This document shows positions 1 to 9,940 of a stretch of DNA of 64,000 bases, one piece after another. The position numbers and the translations under genes are program-made. The stretch lies in contig OX465286.1 of the NCBI GenBank assembly GCA_949987705.1, positions 8,490,959 through 8,554,958 on the forward strand. Reading direction: 5' to 3'. Position 1 is the stretch's first letter. Each line of letters opens with the position of its first letter. Source of the DNA: Thereva unica. Lineage: Eukaryota > Arthropoda > Insecta > Diptera > Therevidae. Below the pieces are notes generated by a model that worked only from the letters and a program-made list of their open reading frames with translations, was not told the DNA's origin and did no database searches.

Positions 1-90
1 CTCCTTCAGTTTCACCTGTAACTACTATGACGACATCGTCAGCGTAATCTTGGGCGAAAATGTTGCACATCATTACTTGACTCAGACTTA
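1..90 (-). pseudogene. LINE reverse transcriptase fragment, cut by window edge
   Basis: The minus strand reads FAQDYADDVVIVVTGETE, which contains the YADD active-site motif of a non-LTR retrotransposon reverse transcriptase (R1/LOA-like wording). The frame runs off the left edge of the window, and a stop lies just upstream, so only the catalytic loop is visible. It sits on the strand opposite the host exon at 304-411, probably within an intron of that gene. Confidence 0.55.
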
Positions 91-303
91 ATAGTCAAAG
101 CAGGATGCAGTCTTCGAGATTGTTTCAGAACTGAGATAACTTGAGGGCTAGGAAGAGGCTAGGGGTTTTAGTCTAAAATTATACAAAAATCCTCTTAAAA
201 CCATAAAGCTTAGAAACAAAAACAATATTGGAGATTATATTAACTTCCTTAGGGCCTGCCATAGAGTCGATTTTCATTTTGTTTTTCTTTGTTAAATTTT
301 TAG

Positions 304-411
304 TTGCAGAATTTTTTCGAGTTTTACAGCCAACAAGGTAATTTTCAAAATGTTAAAGATAGAGCTAGTAAAACTTTATCAGCTGCTTTATGGTTTCCAA
401 TTGATATTATG
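304..411 (+). CDS. Internal coding exon of an unrecognised host gene
   Basis: A 108-base open segment lies between a pyrimidine-rich acceptor (ttttag) and a strong donor (ATG|gtaagatg). It encodes 36 residues beginning LQNFFEFYSQQG and ending ALWFPIDIM. Both boundaries are phase 0, which matches the phase needed by the exon at 5298-5414. The amino-acid composition is ordinary and unlike the transposon fragments nearby. I do not recognise the family. An alternative acceptor (ttgcag) six bases further in would shorten the exon by two codons. The upstream exons lie outside the window. Confidence 0.55.
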
Positions 412-818
412 GTAAGATGTATGGATTGATGATGTTATACAGTGTGCATTTAATTATGCTAATGACAAAAAAACAATTGGCATTATTATCATTAATTGGA
501 AAAATTTAAAGTTTTCGATTTTATATAAGCTTAAGTTTTCATTTTACTTACATATATATACGCACACACACACTGCAAGCTTTGTTATATTTACCTTATA
601 ACCATTTGTTTTTTATTTTATTTTTCTCGTTTTCTTGATTTTAATATCAGACAATACATAACACACATCTCACTACAAATGTATTGCGTGTGGTTTTTTT
701 TTTGTTGGAAATATTAAGTTTAATTTATAAGGATAGTAATATCAGGATTATAGATTTTTTACTTATACTAGTGAATATCCCCAAGATTATTATACAGAGG
801 TTATATTTCAAGTGTTTA
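412..818. other. Intron sequence without recognisable features
   Basis: AT-rich sequence between the donor at 412 and the first transposon end at 819. It contains a short CA run near 562-572 and T-runs, and I see no coding or structural signal in it. Confidence 0.5.
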
Positions 819-1126
819 CAGGCAGGGAATTATCTCTAGTTTTGACCTGCCCTGTGCTGGAAGTCGAGTCGTGTGACAGTCGCATGTAGTTGTCGGTGTC
901 TTCTCGTTTTTTAGTTGGTGTTCTGAAAGCCGTGTGGCATAGCTAGGGAATGCAATCCAACAGCCAAACGATAATCTTGCAAATCCGCAAGATTGAGACT
1001 ATCAGTCCCGCGGATCCGCGCACCATTTGCAGGATTGTACAATATTTTAGAATTATTAGCCCACAATATTATTTTCTAAGTCAGTAAATGAAACAACAGG
1101 ATTTACTTAGAAGAAACAACACGCTT

Positions 1127-1793
1127 CTACGTTATAAAACTGCCCAAAATACGAGCCAGCCCCAGATTCCAAACAACGGCTTTTCCATTCGTAAATATGT
1201 GAATGTTTACGTTTAAATATCGATGATTCCGAGAAGAGGTCCATTCGTCAGATGTTATTGCAAATCGTTGCTCACTGTTTTTCAAATCTCTTAAGTTCAA
1301 CAGTAATTTCATTGTAAGTTGAAGCCCCATACTCCATTACAATAGATCTAAATGTATGAAGCAGAAACAGGCAATTTATAGCCTTCTGCTTCAAACAGTT
1401 CTCGTAAGTCAATCGATGTCGTAAACTTTGAGAATGGTATGCCATCCTTAGCGACCATTCGTGAACATTCTTTCTTCCATGGAACATTTTGACTTTGAAA
1501 AAAAATCTGTGATGACTTTTACCTTTTTCGCCGGCGTTGAAGTATTGTTGTGAATGCTGCTGAGAAGAGCTTGTACTGGCGGTTTCAGTATCACTAACGC
1601 TACATACGGATTCCTCTGTCATCTTATGCTTCGTATGCAAGTGTACTTGCAAGCCCTTAGTAGATCGAGCGCTTATTTTGATGATAGAAGGACAACGTTT
1701 ACACTGAGCAGAAGGCCATCTTCCGATCTTGTACAAGTGCTGCCATACGAATTTATTACTGTCGCATTCCTTATAAATCACTTTAGCATTCAT
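1127..1793 (-). pseudogene. hAT transposase, N-terminal part, broken
   Basis: Reading from ATG at 1793 the frame gives a BED-type zinc finger: CKRCP for the cysteine pair and HLHTKHK for the histidine pair, about 25 residues apart, after a conserved aromatic stretch (KFVWQHL). After about 170 residues a frame change is needed at around 1270-1330. The next block then reads FAITSDEWTSSRNHRYLNV, the hAT catalytic-domain segment with the first acidic residue in DEW. The C-terminal catalytic region and dimerisation domain are absent. Continuation of the open frame to 1838 runs into the ends of the inserted MITE, so I take the start as 1793. Transposase of this family would bind the element ends in the nucleus and cut and join DNA; this copy cannot. 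Confidence 0.8.
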
Positions 1794-1825
1794 TTTTAAG
1801 TTCCCGATTTCAACATTACCTATAG

Positions 1826-2657
1826 CAGTGGTTCCCAAACTTTATTTCGTACGGAACCTTTCTACAATGTATAAAATTTGGCGGAACCCAACGATGAAAA
1901 AATAAAATAATATATGATATATGTATATATTTATCCTTTAATATATTTTAAAACGTTTTTATTAGCTCGCTTTCTTGTCTGTCTGTTTGTCCGGTCGATT
2001 TTTTGAATACTTCCGGTTACCCGATCACCCTGAAATTTTGTACACAACTTCAGCTCCGATGACAATGCAATATGGTATACCGTTAGATGCATGGCGGCCG
2101 TCTCAAGAGGACGGATTACTTTTTTCTTCACGGAACAAATTTTGCAATCGATTTTTCAAATACTTTCGGATATCCTATCATGCTGAAATTTTGCATACAG
2201 CTTTAGCTCCGATGACAATGCAATATGGTATACTCAATATGCCTTTAGATCCATGGCGGCAGTCTCAGGAGGGCGGATTGAAATATTCTTCACAACCCCT
2301 TCGACATGAGTATCAAATGAAAGGGTATGAAAAGTAGAACACCATAAGCAATATAGTATACTCAATATATCGTTTGGCCCATAGCAGCCATCTCAAGAGG
2401 GCGGATTACCATTTTCTTCACAACCCCCTCGACATGGGAATATGGAATGGCGGCCAAAATGTTACGCGGCGTGATGTAGACCAAATTTCAAGGAAGAAGG
2501 GCCACTCGCACTTTCTGATTAGCAAGAACGCGTTAAACGGCCGGCGCAGCACCAGTGAGTCTGCGAATATATTTGCGCTTCGTCGCTGGTGACACGGAAC
2601 CCTAAATTTTTTTCGTGGAACCGTAAGGTTCCGCGGAATCCACTTTGGGAATCACTG
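1826..2657. mobile_element. Non-autonomous hAT MITE nested in the hAT element
   Basis: The ends are inverted repeats beginning CAGTGGTTCCCAAAC (left) and CAGTGATTCCCAAAG (right), followed on both sides by a GGAACC block. The flanking 8-bp duplication acctatag is perfect (1818-1825 and 2658-2665). The 832-bp interior has tandem similarity (two related blocks near 2000-2130 and 2145-2280 containing GATGACAATGCAATATGGTA) and no transposase. The perfect duplication suggests it is younger than the host element, whose own duplication has diverged. Confidence 0.9.
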
Positions 2658-3494
2658 ACCTATAGCAAGTTATTAATTAATTAATTTTATTTAAAATGTT
2701 GCTGTTCAAATATAAAAATAAACCGTTTATTTCAATTGAAATCGCATGTCACAAACTACGCATTAGTACTCCGGTCGCGAACTCACAACTGAAATAGTGC
2801 AAGCATTAGCAGAGTATAAAATCACGCGACAGATATTTTGGGGAATCCCCAGTACAGAGAGAAGTTCCCATTCACTCGTCACTCGACTCACAGATACATA
2901 CTTCGATTTGGGGATACCCCTATTATCGTGCATTTCTTGCCGTACATGATGTTATGCGAATTTAGGCTGGAAAAAATAAAATCTTGCGGATCCCGCACGT
3001 GTTATCCCGCATTTGCAATCCCGCTAATTTCATGCGGGGTCCTGCATTTGCGGGATTGCGGATCCGCTGGATTGCATTCCCTAGGCATAACAAATCGTTT
3101 GAGTTAGAGTAGTTGAAGTTTCAGTCGAATTACGACTTTCAGTACAGCATCTTTCTCATTAAAGCACAATTTACACCGACTGAAAGTTAAAATAAAACGA
3201 CACCAAATAAACTGTCATTTGTGCCAGCTGATTTTAAACGATACAAACACGACAAGAGACGACTATCAGCACACCCCTCTCTATTAGCTTCACTTCATAT
3301 GACAGACAATACGACTTTCGGCACAGGGGCCAGTATCCTCCAAGGCGAATTAAAATTAAATTTGGCCAAAACTCCAAGAAACTTAATGTATTCACAGGGA
3401 AGCCGGAACAAAACAAAAACAAACAATGTTGACAATGTCCCTCTATGTTAAATTGGGCCTGAAATCCATGTTCTGGTGTTACCAAGACTTGTCC

Positions 3495-4930
3495 TTTTTT
3501 TATGTGGCAGTGCTAAGCTCAGGAGTCACCCTTTGTACTACTAGTCCATCATGTCATTTGTCACGTCATGGTGCAATGTCTAGCAGTAAGCTTAGTACAA
3601 GTAGGATTTATAAATAACAGCACGGGCCGATGGCTGGAGGAGGAACTTGCACCTCTTAAGAAATCCCAAGCACTGGGATGCTTGTTTGGCGATTTGGAAT
3701 ATGTGGTCATTCCATCGCAAGTCTTTGGCTAATGGCACGCCTAAGATGTGTCGGCCATTAGTTAAACCTCACCCACTGTCAAGGGTGGAGGGGCGTTGAA
3801 CTTCTTTTTGGAGATAAGACAGTACTTGGTTTTGGTGGGGTTCAATTCAACACGATTCTTCCTTCCCCACTGTAGAATGAGATTAATGTCATTATTGAGT
3901 TGAGATAGAGTTGGACATTAGTTCGCGATCATCAAGACAGAATCTGGAATGGGTCTGTCTTGTATCGAAGCTGTACGAGTAACATAGAGTACCGTCGTCA
4001 GCGAAGCTGAGAAGTGGGTTGGAGGGGATTGAAAGAAGGTCATTTATAAAGATTAGAAATAGGGCCGGTGATAAAATTGACCCCTGGGGGACCCCCGCAG
4101 AGATCGGGTGGGATGCGGATTTGACGCCATCCAGTACTACTTTGATTGAACGGCCGGAAAGGAAACTCTCGATCCACTTCTGTAGAAGTGAGTCAACTCC
4201 AATAGCTTTGAGTTTAGCTAACAGGGCTGAGTGCCAAACTCTATCGAAGGCCTCGGAGATATCTAGAGCAACCAGACTAGACTCACCGGATCCATGCAAA
4301 CTACGGCTGAGGTGTTCTGTAAGACAGACTAAAAGATCGCCAGTGGACCTTTTTTGTTTGAAGCCATAATGTCTGTCGTTTATGAGTAGGTTGGATTCTA
4401 GATATCCCATAAGCTTTTTGTTGATTATCGTCTCCATGGTTTTGGAGAGAATAGAAGTAATTGCTATTGGGCGGTAGTTGGAGGGAAGGCTGGAATCACC
4501 TTTTTTCGGTATGGGCTGAACATGAGCAAATTTCCAAGAGTCGGGATAAACTCCGGAGAAATATGACAGGGCAAATAATTTCCGCAGAGGTTTAGCCAAA
4601 GGTGAGGCGCATTGTTTTAAGACGATAGGGGGTATATTATCAGGTCCAGTGGATTTGTTGGCATCGAGCTCTTTGAGGCACCTGTACACCTCGCGAGTCC
4701 TGAAAAAAAACCCTGTCCATTGAATGGGCGTTACGCTCGGAAACAGGGGGTAACATATCGATTTCGGGTAAAGAGGAATTTGAAGCGAACAGAGATGCTA
4801 ATAAATCGGCCTTGGATTTGCTGTATGTTATTACCTTCTCATCGTGAATAAAGGAAGGGGTTGAAGTTGAAGTGAAATTATTCTTGATGGAACTTACGAT
4901 TTCTTCTCCCTCTCCACTCGATTTTTGATT
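3495..4930 (-). mobile_element. Jockey-like LINE, 5'-truncated, with poly(A) end
   Basis: The minus strand holds reverse transcriptase coding (3892-4689), a degenerate C-terminal part (to about 3620) and a 3' untranslated tail that ends in a short poly(A), seen as T-run 3495-3501. The 3' tail matches that of the + strand LINE ending at 14844 in inverse orientation (shared GGAGTCACCCTTTGTACTAC-type block), so both belong to one family. A third, internally deleted relative is at 22600-23230. Endonuclease and ORF1 are missing, as is usual for 5'-truncated LINEs. Confidence 0.75.
3892..4689 (-). pseudogene. Non-LTR reverse transcriptase core
   Basis: The 265-residue open frame contains the reverse transcriptase blocks in order: STGPDNIPP near the start, NYRPIAITSILSKTMET, HYGFKQKRS, ALDISEAFDRVWH, AGVPQGSILSPALFLIFIND and the active site FADDGTLCYS. 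Stops appear upstream of the start and soon after the active site, and thumb-domain wording continues in other frames toward 3640. The enzyme would copy LINE RNA at a nicked target site. This copy lacks the endonuclease and an intact C-terminus, so it is inactive. Confidence 0.85.
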
Positions 4931-4990
4931 CTTCTATCCAAAATCTATCCACAGTCGACCGCTTTTTTACTCTCAGCAATACATCCTGTA
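4905..4990. repeat. Diverged fragment related to the foldback MITE at 47241-47961
   Basis: The stretch CTATCCACAGTCGACCGCTTT, followed by an ATCCTGTATA end, resembles the terminal part of the MITE at 47241-47961 (CTATCCACAGCCGGCCGCTTT and the CACCCGGTATAT end). Only one end is present. The match is by eye and short. Confidence 0.35.
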
Positions 4991-5297
4991 TACTTAGAGA
5001 TAATTCCCTACCGCCTGCCCTGTACAAATATAATTGCAATCATTCTATATATAATATAATTTAAATACTTCGTGCAATCTGTAGAAAATCCTGTATAAGA
5101 TTATCTTTGATTATAATTTGTTTTTTTTTTTTTTAAATAAAGAATTTCCCACATATTTTTTATTTTTTTATAATATTATAAAATATTTTCTTCTATATTT
5201 CAAAACAAAAATTACAATTTAAATCATAAAATATAAAAAATTGTATATGAAAAAAAAAATTAAAAATTATTATAATTATTGCTATTTATTATTGTAG

Positions 5298-5414
5298 GCA
5301 GCAAAAGCAGCAAAGACTGTTAAATATGGAAGTAATGTTGATGGCATATCTACGTGTGATCCTGAACAATATGCAAAAAGATTTGTGGACTTTATGGATA
5401 AAGCCATTGAGTAA
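5298..5414 (+). CDS. Last coding exon of the unrecognised host gene
   Basis: The exon follows the acceptor ttattattgtag and runs 38 codons (AAKAAKTVKYGSN to FVDFMDKAIE) to a TAA at 5412-5414. It is in phase 0 with the exon at 304-411, so the two join cleanly across a 4.9 kb intron filled with transposons. The C-terminus is basic and then acidic, with no membrane segment or recognisable domain, and I cannot name the family. Poly(A)-signal-like AATAAA sequences follow from about 5430. The opposite strand gives only a low-complexity shadow frame. The conserved, non-repetitive look of both exons and the clean splice sites are the evidence for a real gene. Confidence 0.6.
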   Translation, partial: AAKAAKTVKYGSNVDGISTCDPEQYAKRFVDFMDKAIE

Positions 5415-5758
5415 AAAAAAAACTTACAAAAATAAAATAAAAAATAAATTAATATATTTATATAAATAAAAAAAAAAAAAAAAAAAAAAAACAGAAAAAT
5501 GCAAAACAAAAACAGAATACAGAAAATAAAACAAATTATTTATTTTTCTTGTCAAAATATTAAATAATAACAAAAAACACAGAAAAAACAGAAAAACAAA
5601 AAAAAAATAGAACAAGAATAAAGATTTGAGAGGATTAAGAACGAAAGAATTTCGTTTGCATATTATCTATATTATAGAGCTCCTTTGAAAAAATAAAAAA
5701 AAAATGTCTTATATGTATGTATTCGATGAGCTTTAGATAAAAATAAATATAATGCATA
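5415..5758 (+). other. Probable 3' untranslated region
   Basis: AT-rich sequence with long A-runs (for example 5467-5490) and several AATAAA-like signals after the stop codon at 5412-5414. It ends where the Tc1 element begins. The exact cleavage site cannot be told. Confidence 0.4.
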
Positions 5759-6032
5759 CAGTGGTAGACATATTTTTAGGGACACCTGAAAAACTTGTGC
5801 AAAAGTAACAACTAAAGCCTTATAAACATACAATAACACAAGATTTGTTGGCAAACATTTCAAATTTACTCTTTTTATGATCTAAAATATAAATACATTG
5901 TATAAAAAATAAAACTAAAATTATTGGTTAGTCCTTAATTGTCAGAAAAAGAAAAATATTATCTGGTCATATTATTAGGGACAGTCTTTTTTTGTACAAA
6001 ATTCTCTGAAATTCTCAACCTATATATGTATA

Positions 6033-7292
6033 GGGGCTTATTCTCCAATTCGTTTCACGTGAAAAAAAAAACTTCACCATGCATTCCACTTCATGTTATT
6101 GAGTCGATTCTGTGATTCACATGAGATTCGAAAAAAAAGTTTCACCTGAAACAAGTGGAACTGAAACTGTCAATCGTTATAAAAATGAATTTTTCAAGTT
6201 GTATTTTTGGAGTAATTTGTTAAAAGATCAATAGTTTTAACATGACATGTGCAGAATTATGATTTAGCAGTAGTAATAATGATAGTGATAGCAGTGATGA
6301 CATTGAAATAATATCCTTACGACGTCGCCAAATAAGAGACAAACATTTATAGTTCATATAACTTATACGAATAGCAGTTTACCTTCTGCCATTCGGTATT
6401 TTTCCTAGTGGCCCAAGATTTTTTAAGCCCACTGTAATATCTTTCCATATTTCCGCGTATCGCTCTTTGGCCATAAAATTTTCAGAATACTTCTGCTCTT
6501 TTGCTCACATGTTTGTGCTTTTCCATTTCACCCAAAAGAACATCACACTGTATTCTTTTCGTAATTTTTCTGTATACAAAAACAATAAGGGTATTCATTT
6601 CACTTCGTAAATTCTTCGTACTTGGCGTACTTCGTAGTTGTTCGTATTGTTTTTGTAGTTCATTTCCATATATATTTTTAAACTACGACATTTTGTGTGA
6701 AGTACGAAGCTACTAAGTTACGGCTCCGTAATTTTAAATTGTCGTAGCTGATGTTGACATTTGTCAGCTTTTTTGAATTATTTAATTTAATTTAATTGCT
6801 ATGAATTCAAAAGATGGCTATAGCGAAACATTGAGAACAGCTTTATCGTTTAATGCTTCCAATAATTTTTGTTTTTTACTTTTTCTGTCCATTTTCTCAA
6901 AAACCAACCTATTTTGAAGGTAAAAATGACACCTTCAATATTACGAAAAATGACCTACGAAAAATATTCAATGTAGTCGCTCATGTCAATCGAACTACGA
7001 ATCTACAAAACTACAAACATTTGAAAAGTGAAATGAATATCCTTAATAATTATCGGAAAATTGAAAATTTGAGTAAATAAATTTATAAATTAATGAGAAA
7101 TACTCACTTCTTTGCTGCCATTTCGTACATAACTGCCGAAATACAACTTCGTAATAGGTTCTTCCCCTTGGAAAAATTAGGTGAAACCCTTAATCACTTC
7201 ACAACCAAAGTATTCACCTCAGGCGATTGCCAGAATAGTACTTTTGGAATGTGAACAATTTTTCACGTGAAACGAATTGGAGAATAAGCCCC
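6033..7292. mobile_element. PIF/Harbinger-like element, non-autonomous
   Basis: Near-perfect inverted ends of about 36 bp begin GGGGCTTATTCTCCAATTCG. The flanks share ATA, a possible 3-bp target-site duplication. Two coding remnants support the family. Near 6255-6350 (+) an acidic-serine then arginine run (NNDSDSSDDIEIISLRRR) resembles the start of Harbinger nuclease proteins. Near 6370-6500 (-) the wording AKERYAEIWKDITVGLKNLG resembles the MYB/SANT-like partner protein. Both are too short to be functional. Confidence 0.65.
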
Positions 7293-7440
7293 ATATATTT
7301 TTTTAATATTTTGTTGTCTGTCCTTTATTTTTAATGATTTTTAATGTTTAGGCATTGAATCCACCAACCTTTGGCATCGTTCCACAGGAATTGACTTCCA
7401 CGCTCCAGGTAGACTACACCGGACCCTTGTCACCAGAGGG
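7293..7440 (-). pseudogene. Tc1 transposase C-terminal remnant
   Basis: The minus strand reads AWKSIPVERCQRLVDSMP, the conserved C-terminal signature of Tc1 transposases (W-x-S-I-P, then LVxSMP). It abuts the Harbinger-like insertion at 7292. The forward strand of the same bases looks like a splice-flanked exon, but the Tc1 wording and the location inside the element explain it better. Confidence 0.7.
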
Positions 7441-7984
7441 ATCCTAAATCTCAATAAAATAATCTGTGTAATTCGACCCCCTTTTTGTTTCGTTCGTTTG
7501 TCTTAAGGCCCCCATACGCGATCAAATTGGATATATATCGAAGTGCGGTTGTACAACCAAAACTATCGATTGCGAGTCGGTCGGCCGTTTAGAGCTCGAC
7601 ACACCGGTCGGTTTAATTCAAATCAAAATGGGTTTGATTTTTTGAAGGTTCGGGTTCCTTAAAACAACATTGCGTAATGTAACACTGCACAATGTATTTT
7701 TAGAATTAAAGCATTGATTTGCATTTTGTTCCAACAACACAAAGTTCCTTAAGATTTTTTTACAACTGAGAATGTCACTCCAAATAAAATCTGCATATAT
7801 CCATATATGCAAGATTTGATGTTGATTGGTTGTATTTTCTACTTTTTAGTCTATTATATGTCTTCCGTCAATTTGTGTCGGCCGCCATTTTGAATTTAGA
7901 ATGTCGGTGGTACACTGCTAATTATATTATACCTGTCATACTCTTTCATTTGATACCCATGTCGGGTAAAGTAAAAAGTGTGCG

Positions 7985-8200
7985 TCATTCATGACACTTT
8001 GCATTACCATATCTTCCTATGATATGATCCCTTCCAAAAAGGTTTTGCTCCTCCAGCCGTCTACGAACCGTGCAAGCACTAACAGTTAGTCCAAGATGGT
8101 TTTTGATATCATTGGAGGATTTAAATGGGTCGAGTTTCGAACAATATGCAATACGACGGTCTTTTTGGGAACTAGTTTTTAGTTTTAATATTGAAGACAC
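7985..8200 (-). pseudogene. Tc1 transposase N-terminal helix-turn-helix remnant
   Basis: The 71-residue frame reads SSNDIKNHLGLTVSACTVRRRLEEQNLFGR, the second helix-turn-helix of a Tc1 DNA-binding domain. It starts close to the right terminal repeat, as in Tc1 elements transcribed toward the left. No catalytic motif follows in frame. Confidence 0.7.
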
Positions 8201-9940
8201 ACAATGTCCCTATAAATATGACCAGCTTACTTTAATAATTGAAAACAAAAGCGGGGAATTCCCAAAAAATCTCGCGATATACAGAGTGTACCAACAACGT
8301 ATTTTTGGAAAACACCTAGGCTTACCGACACAGATGTCTGCACTGTATCCGCAAAAGAAGTTTATTATACGTCATCATATCTAAAATTTAATTGAGTGTC
8401 CCTAATAATATGTCCACCACTGTATATATGCTACAATATTTAACAAAAAATTAAAAAAAAAATGACTATAAATACAAAGAACAAGAAATATATGACTTTT
8501 TTGAATATTACTTAAATGTCTAGTTTATATTATCTCTCACAGTGATTGGGTGTGGTCACTTAAATAAATTTTGAAACAAAACAAACAAAAAAAAAAAATA
8601 TATATATATAAGGAATAAAACCATAAGTCAGGATTAACCATTATGTGAAAAAAAAAACAACTACTGTAAATGTATGAGAACGTTGCACAGTGGGACCAAA
8701 TCCAAAAAAGCTGGCCAAAAGTCAAAAAGTGCTTTAAATGATCTCAAATTTCACCCTCGGGGTCGCTAGTGACGAATCCGTTGTCGAAATTGCGATTTTC
8801 AAAATGGCGGACTCAATATGGTTAACATAACCTCTCCCAATAGTCAAAAACTTTAGTAAATGATACTAAAACATCTCACTTAGGGGTTTTCGGGGTCGCT
8901 GATGACGAATCCGCTGTCGAAATTGCGATTTTCAAATTAAAAGACTCAATTTTAATAACATAACCTCTTAAAAAAATCAAAAAATTTTTTTTAATATAAT
9001 TTTTAATACTTTTGATTAATTTTTTTATAAGCAAGTTATTTTATTAGCAAGTTATTGTTTATTAGAAAAAATAAAATAAGAATTTTTAAGAATGCAATTG
9101 TAATTACAGAAGAAAATCATTGTGAATACAAGTAAAAGTTGTACATATCTCTATCTTCTGATGTCATTTTCATTCAGAGCTTAAATGTTCATTTTGTGAA
9201 ACATTATCACTACTTCCTATATATGTGGTGGTAACAGCAAATTAACAACATCTTCTGACATAGACTTATATATGTAGCTCAATAGACCATAACTATAACC
9301 TTATATTACAAGAATTTTTTTTACGTTTTTCGGTTACGTTCAGTTTTAATGAAGTTATCGTGCAGACCATGCTGAGGTGGTATTTTCATTTCAACGTGGG
9401 AAACAACACCATTTTGGAAACTTTTCGTTGAAATATTTTTTTTTTGTGTCTCAAGGAAAAATGAGTAATATGTGATTAATAGTTTTCAAAATTTTTTTTT
9501 TTGCAATATACGGTTGAAAGCATTCCCTCCACAGCCCTCATTTTTGGATATGCTGCACGTATATGACCCCTTAAAACACGGAGGGGCAATTTTGGGCAGC
9601 GATTTTTTTTTTTTTGGAGGTGAAGGACTACACTTTTACCCAACAACGCCCAGCAAGTTTTGCAGGGGTGCAGAGTGGTGCAATATTACTTTTTGTCCAA
9701 AATATATCGCATTCTTACAATCCTAATTCGTAGATGCTTACTGTGTATTATATACTTGCTTAATGGGTATACTACAATTTTTTTTTATACTCTACATACC
9801 TTCCAAAGAAAATTCCACTTTAAACAACCACGATTGCTTGGTTACTTAATTTTTTATAGCGTTTTGAGAACACGTTAACCTTTTTTCCACAATATTAACG
9901 TTTAAAAATAAGCAAAAAGAGTAAAGTAGCAACTACAATA

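Larger units (their letters stand above)
944..3083 (-). mobile_element. hAT DNA transposon with BED-finger transposase remnant
   Basis: The ends are inverted repeats beginning TAGGGAATGCAATCCA. They are flanked by an 8-bp target-site duplication (ggcatagc at 936-943, ggcataac at 3084-3091, 7 of 8 identical), the size expected for hAT. The interior encodes the N-terminal part of a hAT transposase on the minus strand (1127-1793) and is interrupted by a second hAT-type insertion at 1826-2657. At 2.1 kb including that insertion it is too short for a full transposase, so the copy is internally deleted. Confidence 0.85.
819..5022. mobile_element. Composite element with TA flanks and GGGAATTATCTCTA-type ends
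   Basis: The left end begins CAGGCAGGGAATTATC and the right end, read inverted, begins CAGGGCAGGCGGTAGGGAAT and then matches the same ATTATCTCTA block. Both ends are flanked by TA (817-818 and 5023-5024), as in Tc1/mariner insertions. The right end carries about 8 extra bases, so the termini are imperfect. The interior is filled by a hAT element (944-3083) and a Jockey-like LINE (3495-4930). No transposase of its own is readable. The whole block sits in the intron between the exons at 304-411 and 5298-5414. Confidence 0.5.
5759..8422 (-). mobile_element. Tc1/mariner element with IR/DR-type ends, split by a Harbinger-like element
   Basis: The outer ends read CAGTGGTAGACATATT and, inverted, CAGTGGTGGACATATT, each flanked by TA (5757-5758, 8423-8424). 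A second copy of the motif (GGTCATATTATTAGGGACA type) lies about 200 bp inside each end (near 5961-5985 and 8200-8228), giving the double-repeat IR/DR layout known from some Tc1 elements. The transposase is on the minus strand and badly decayed. A 1.26 kb element at 6033-7292 is inserted in its C-terminal coding part. Unassigned sequence at 7440-7980 may be a further insertion. Confidence 0.75.

Noticed and set aside
7353..7440. Plus-strand segment that looks like a terminal exon (acceptor, frame ALNPPTFGIVPQ..., stop, AATAAA)
   Set aside because: The opposite strand encodes the Tc1 C-terminal signature (SIPVERCQRLVDSMP) and the bases lie inside a Tc1 element, which explains the sequence better.
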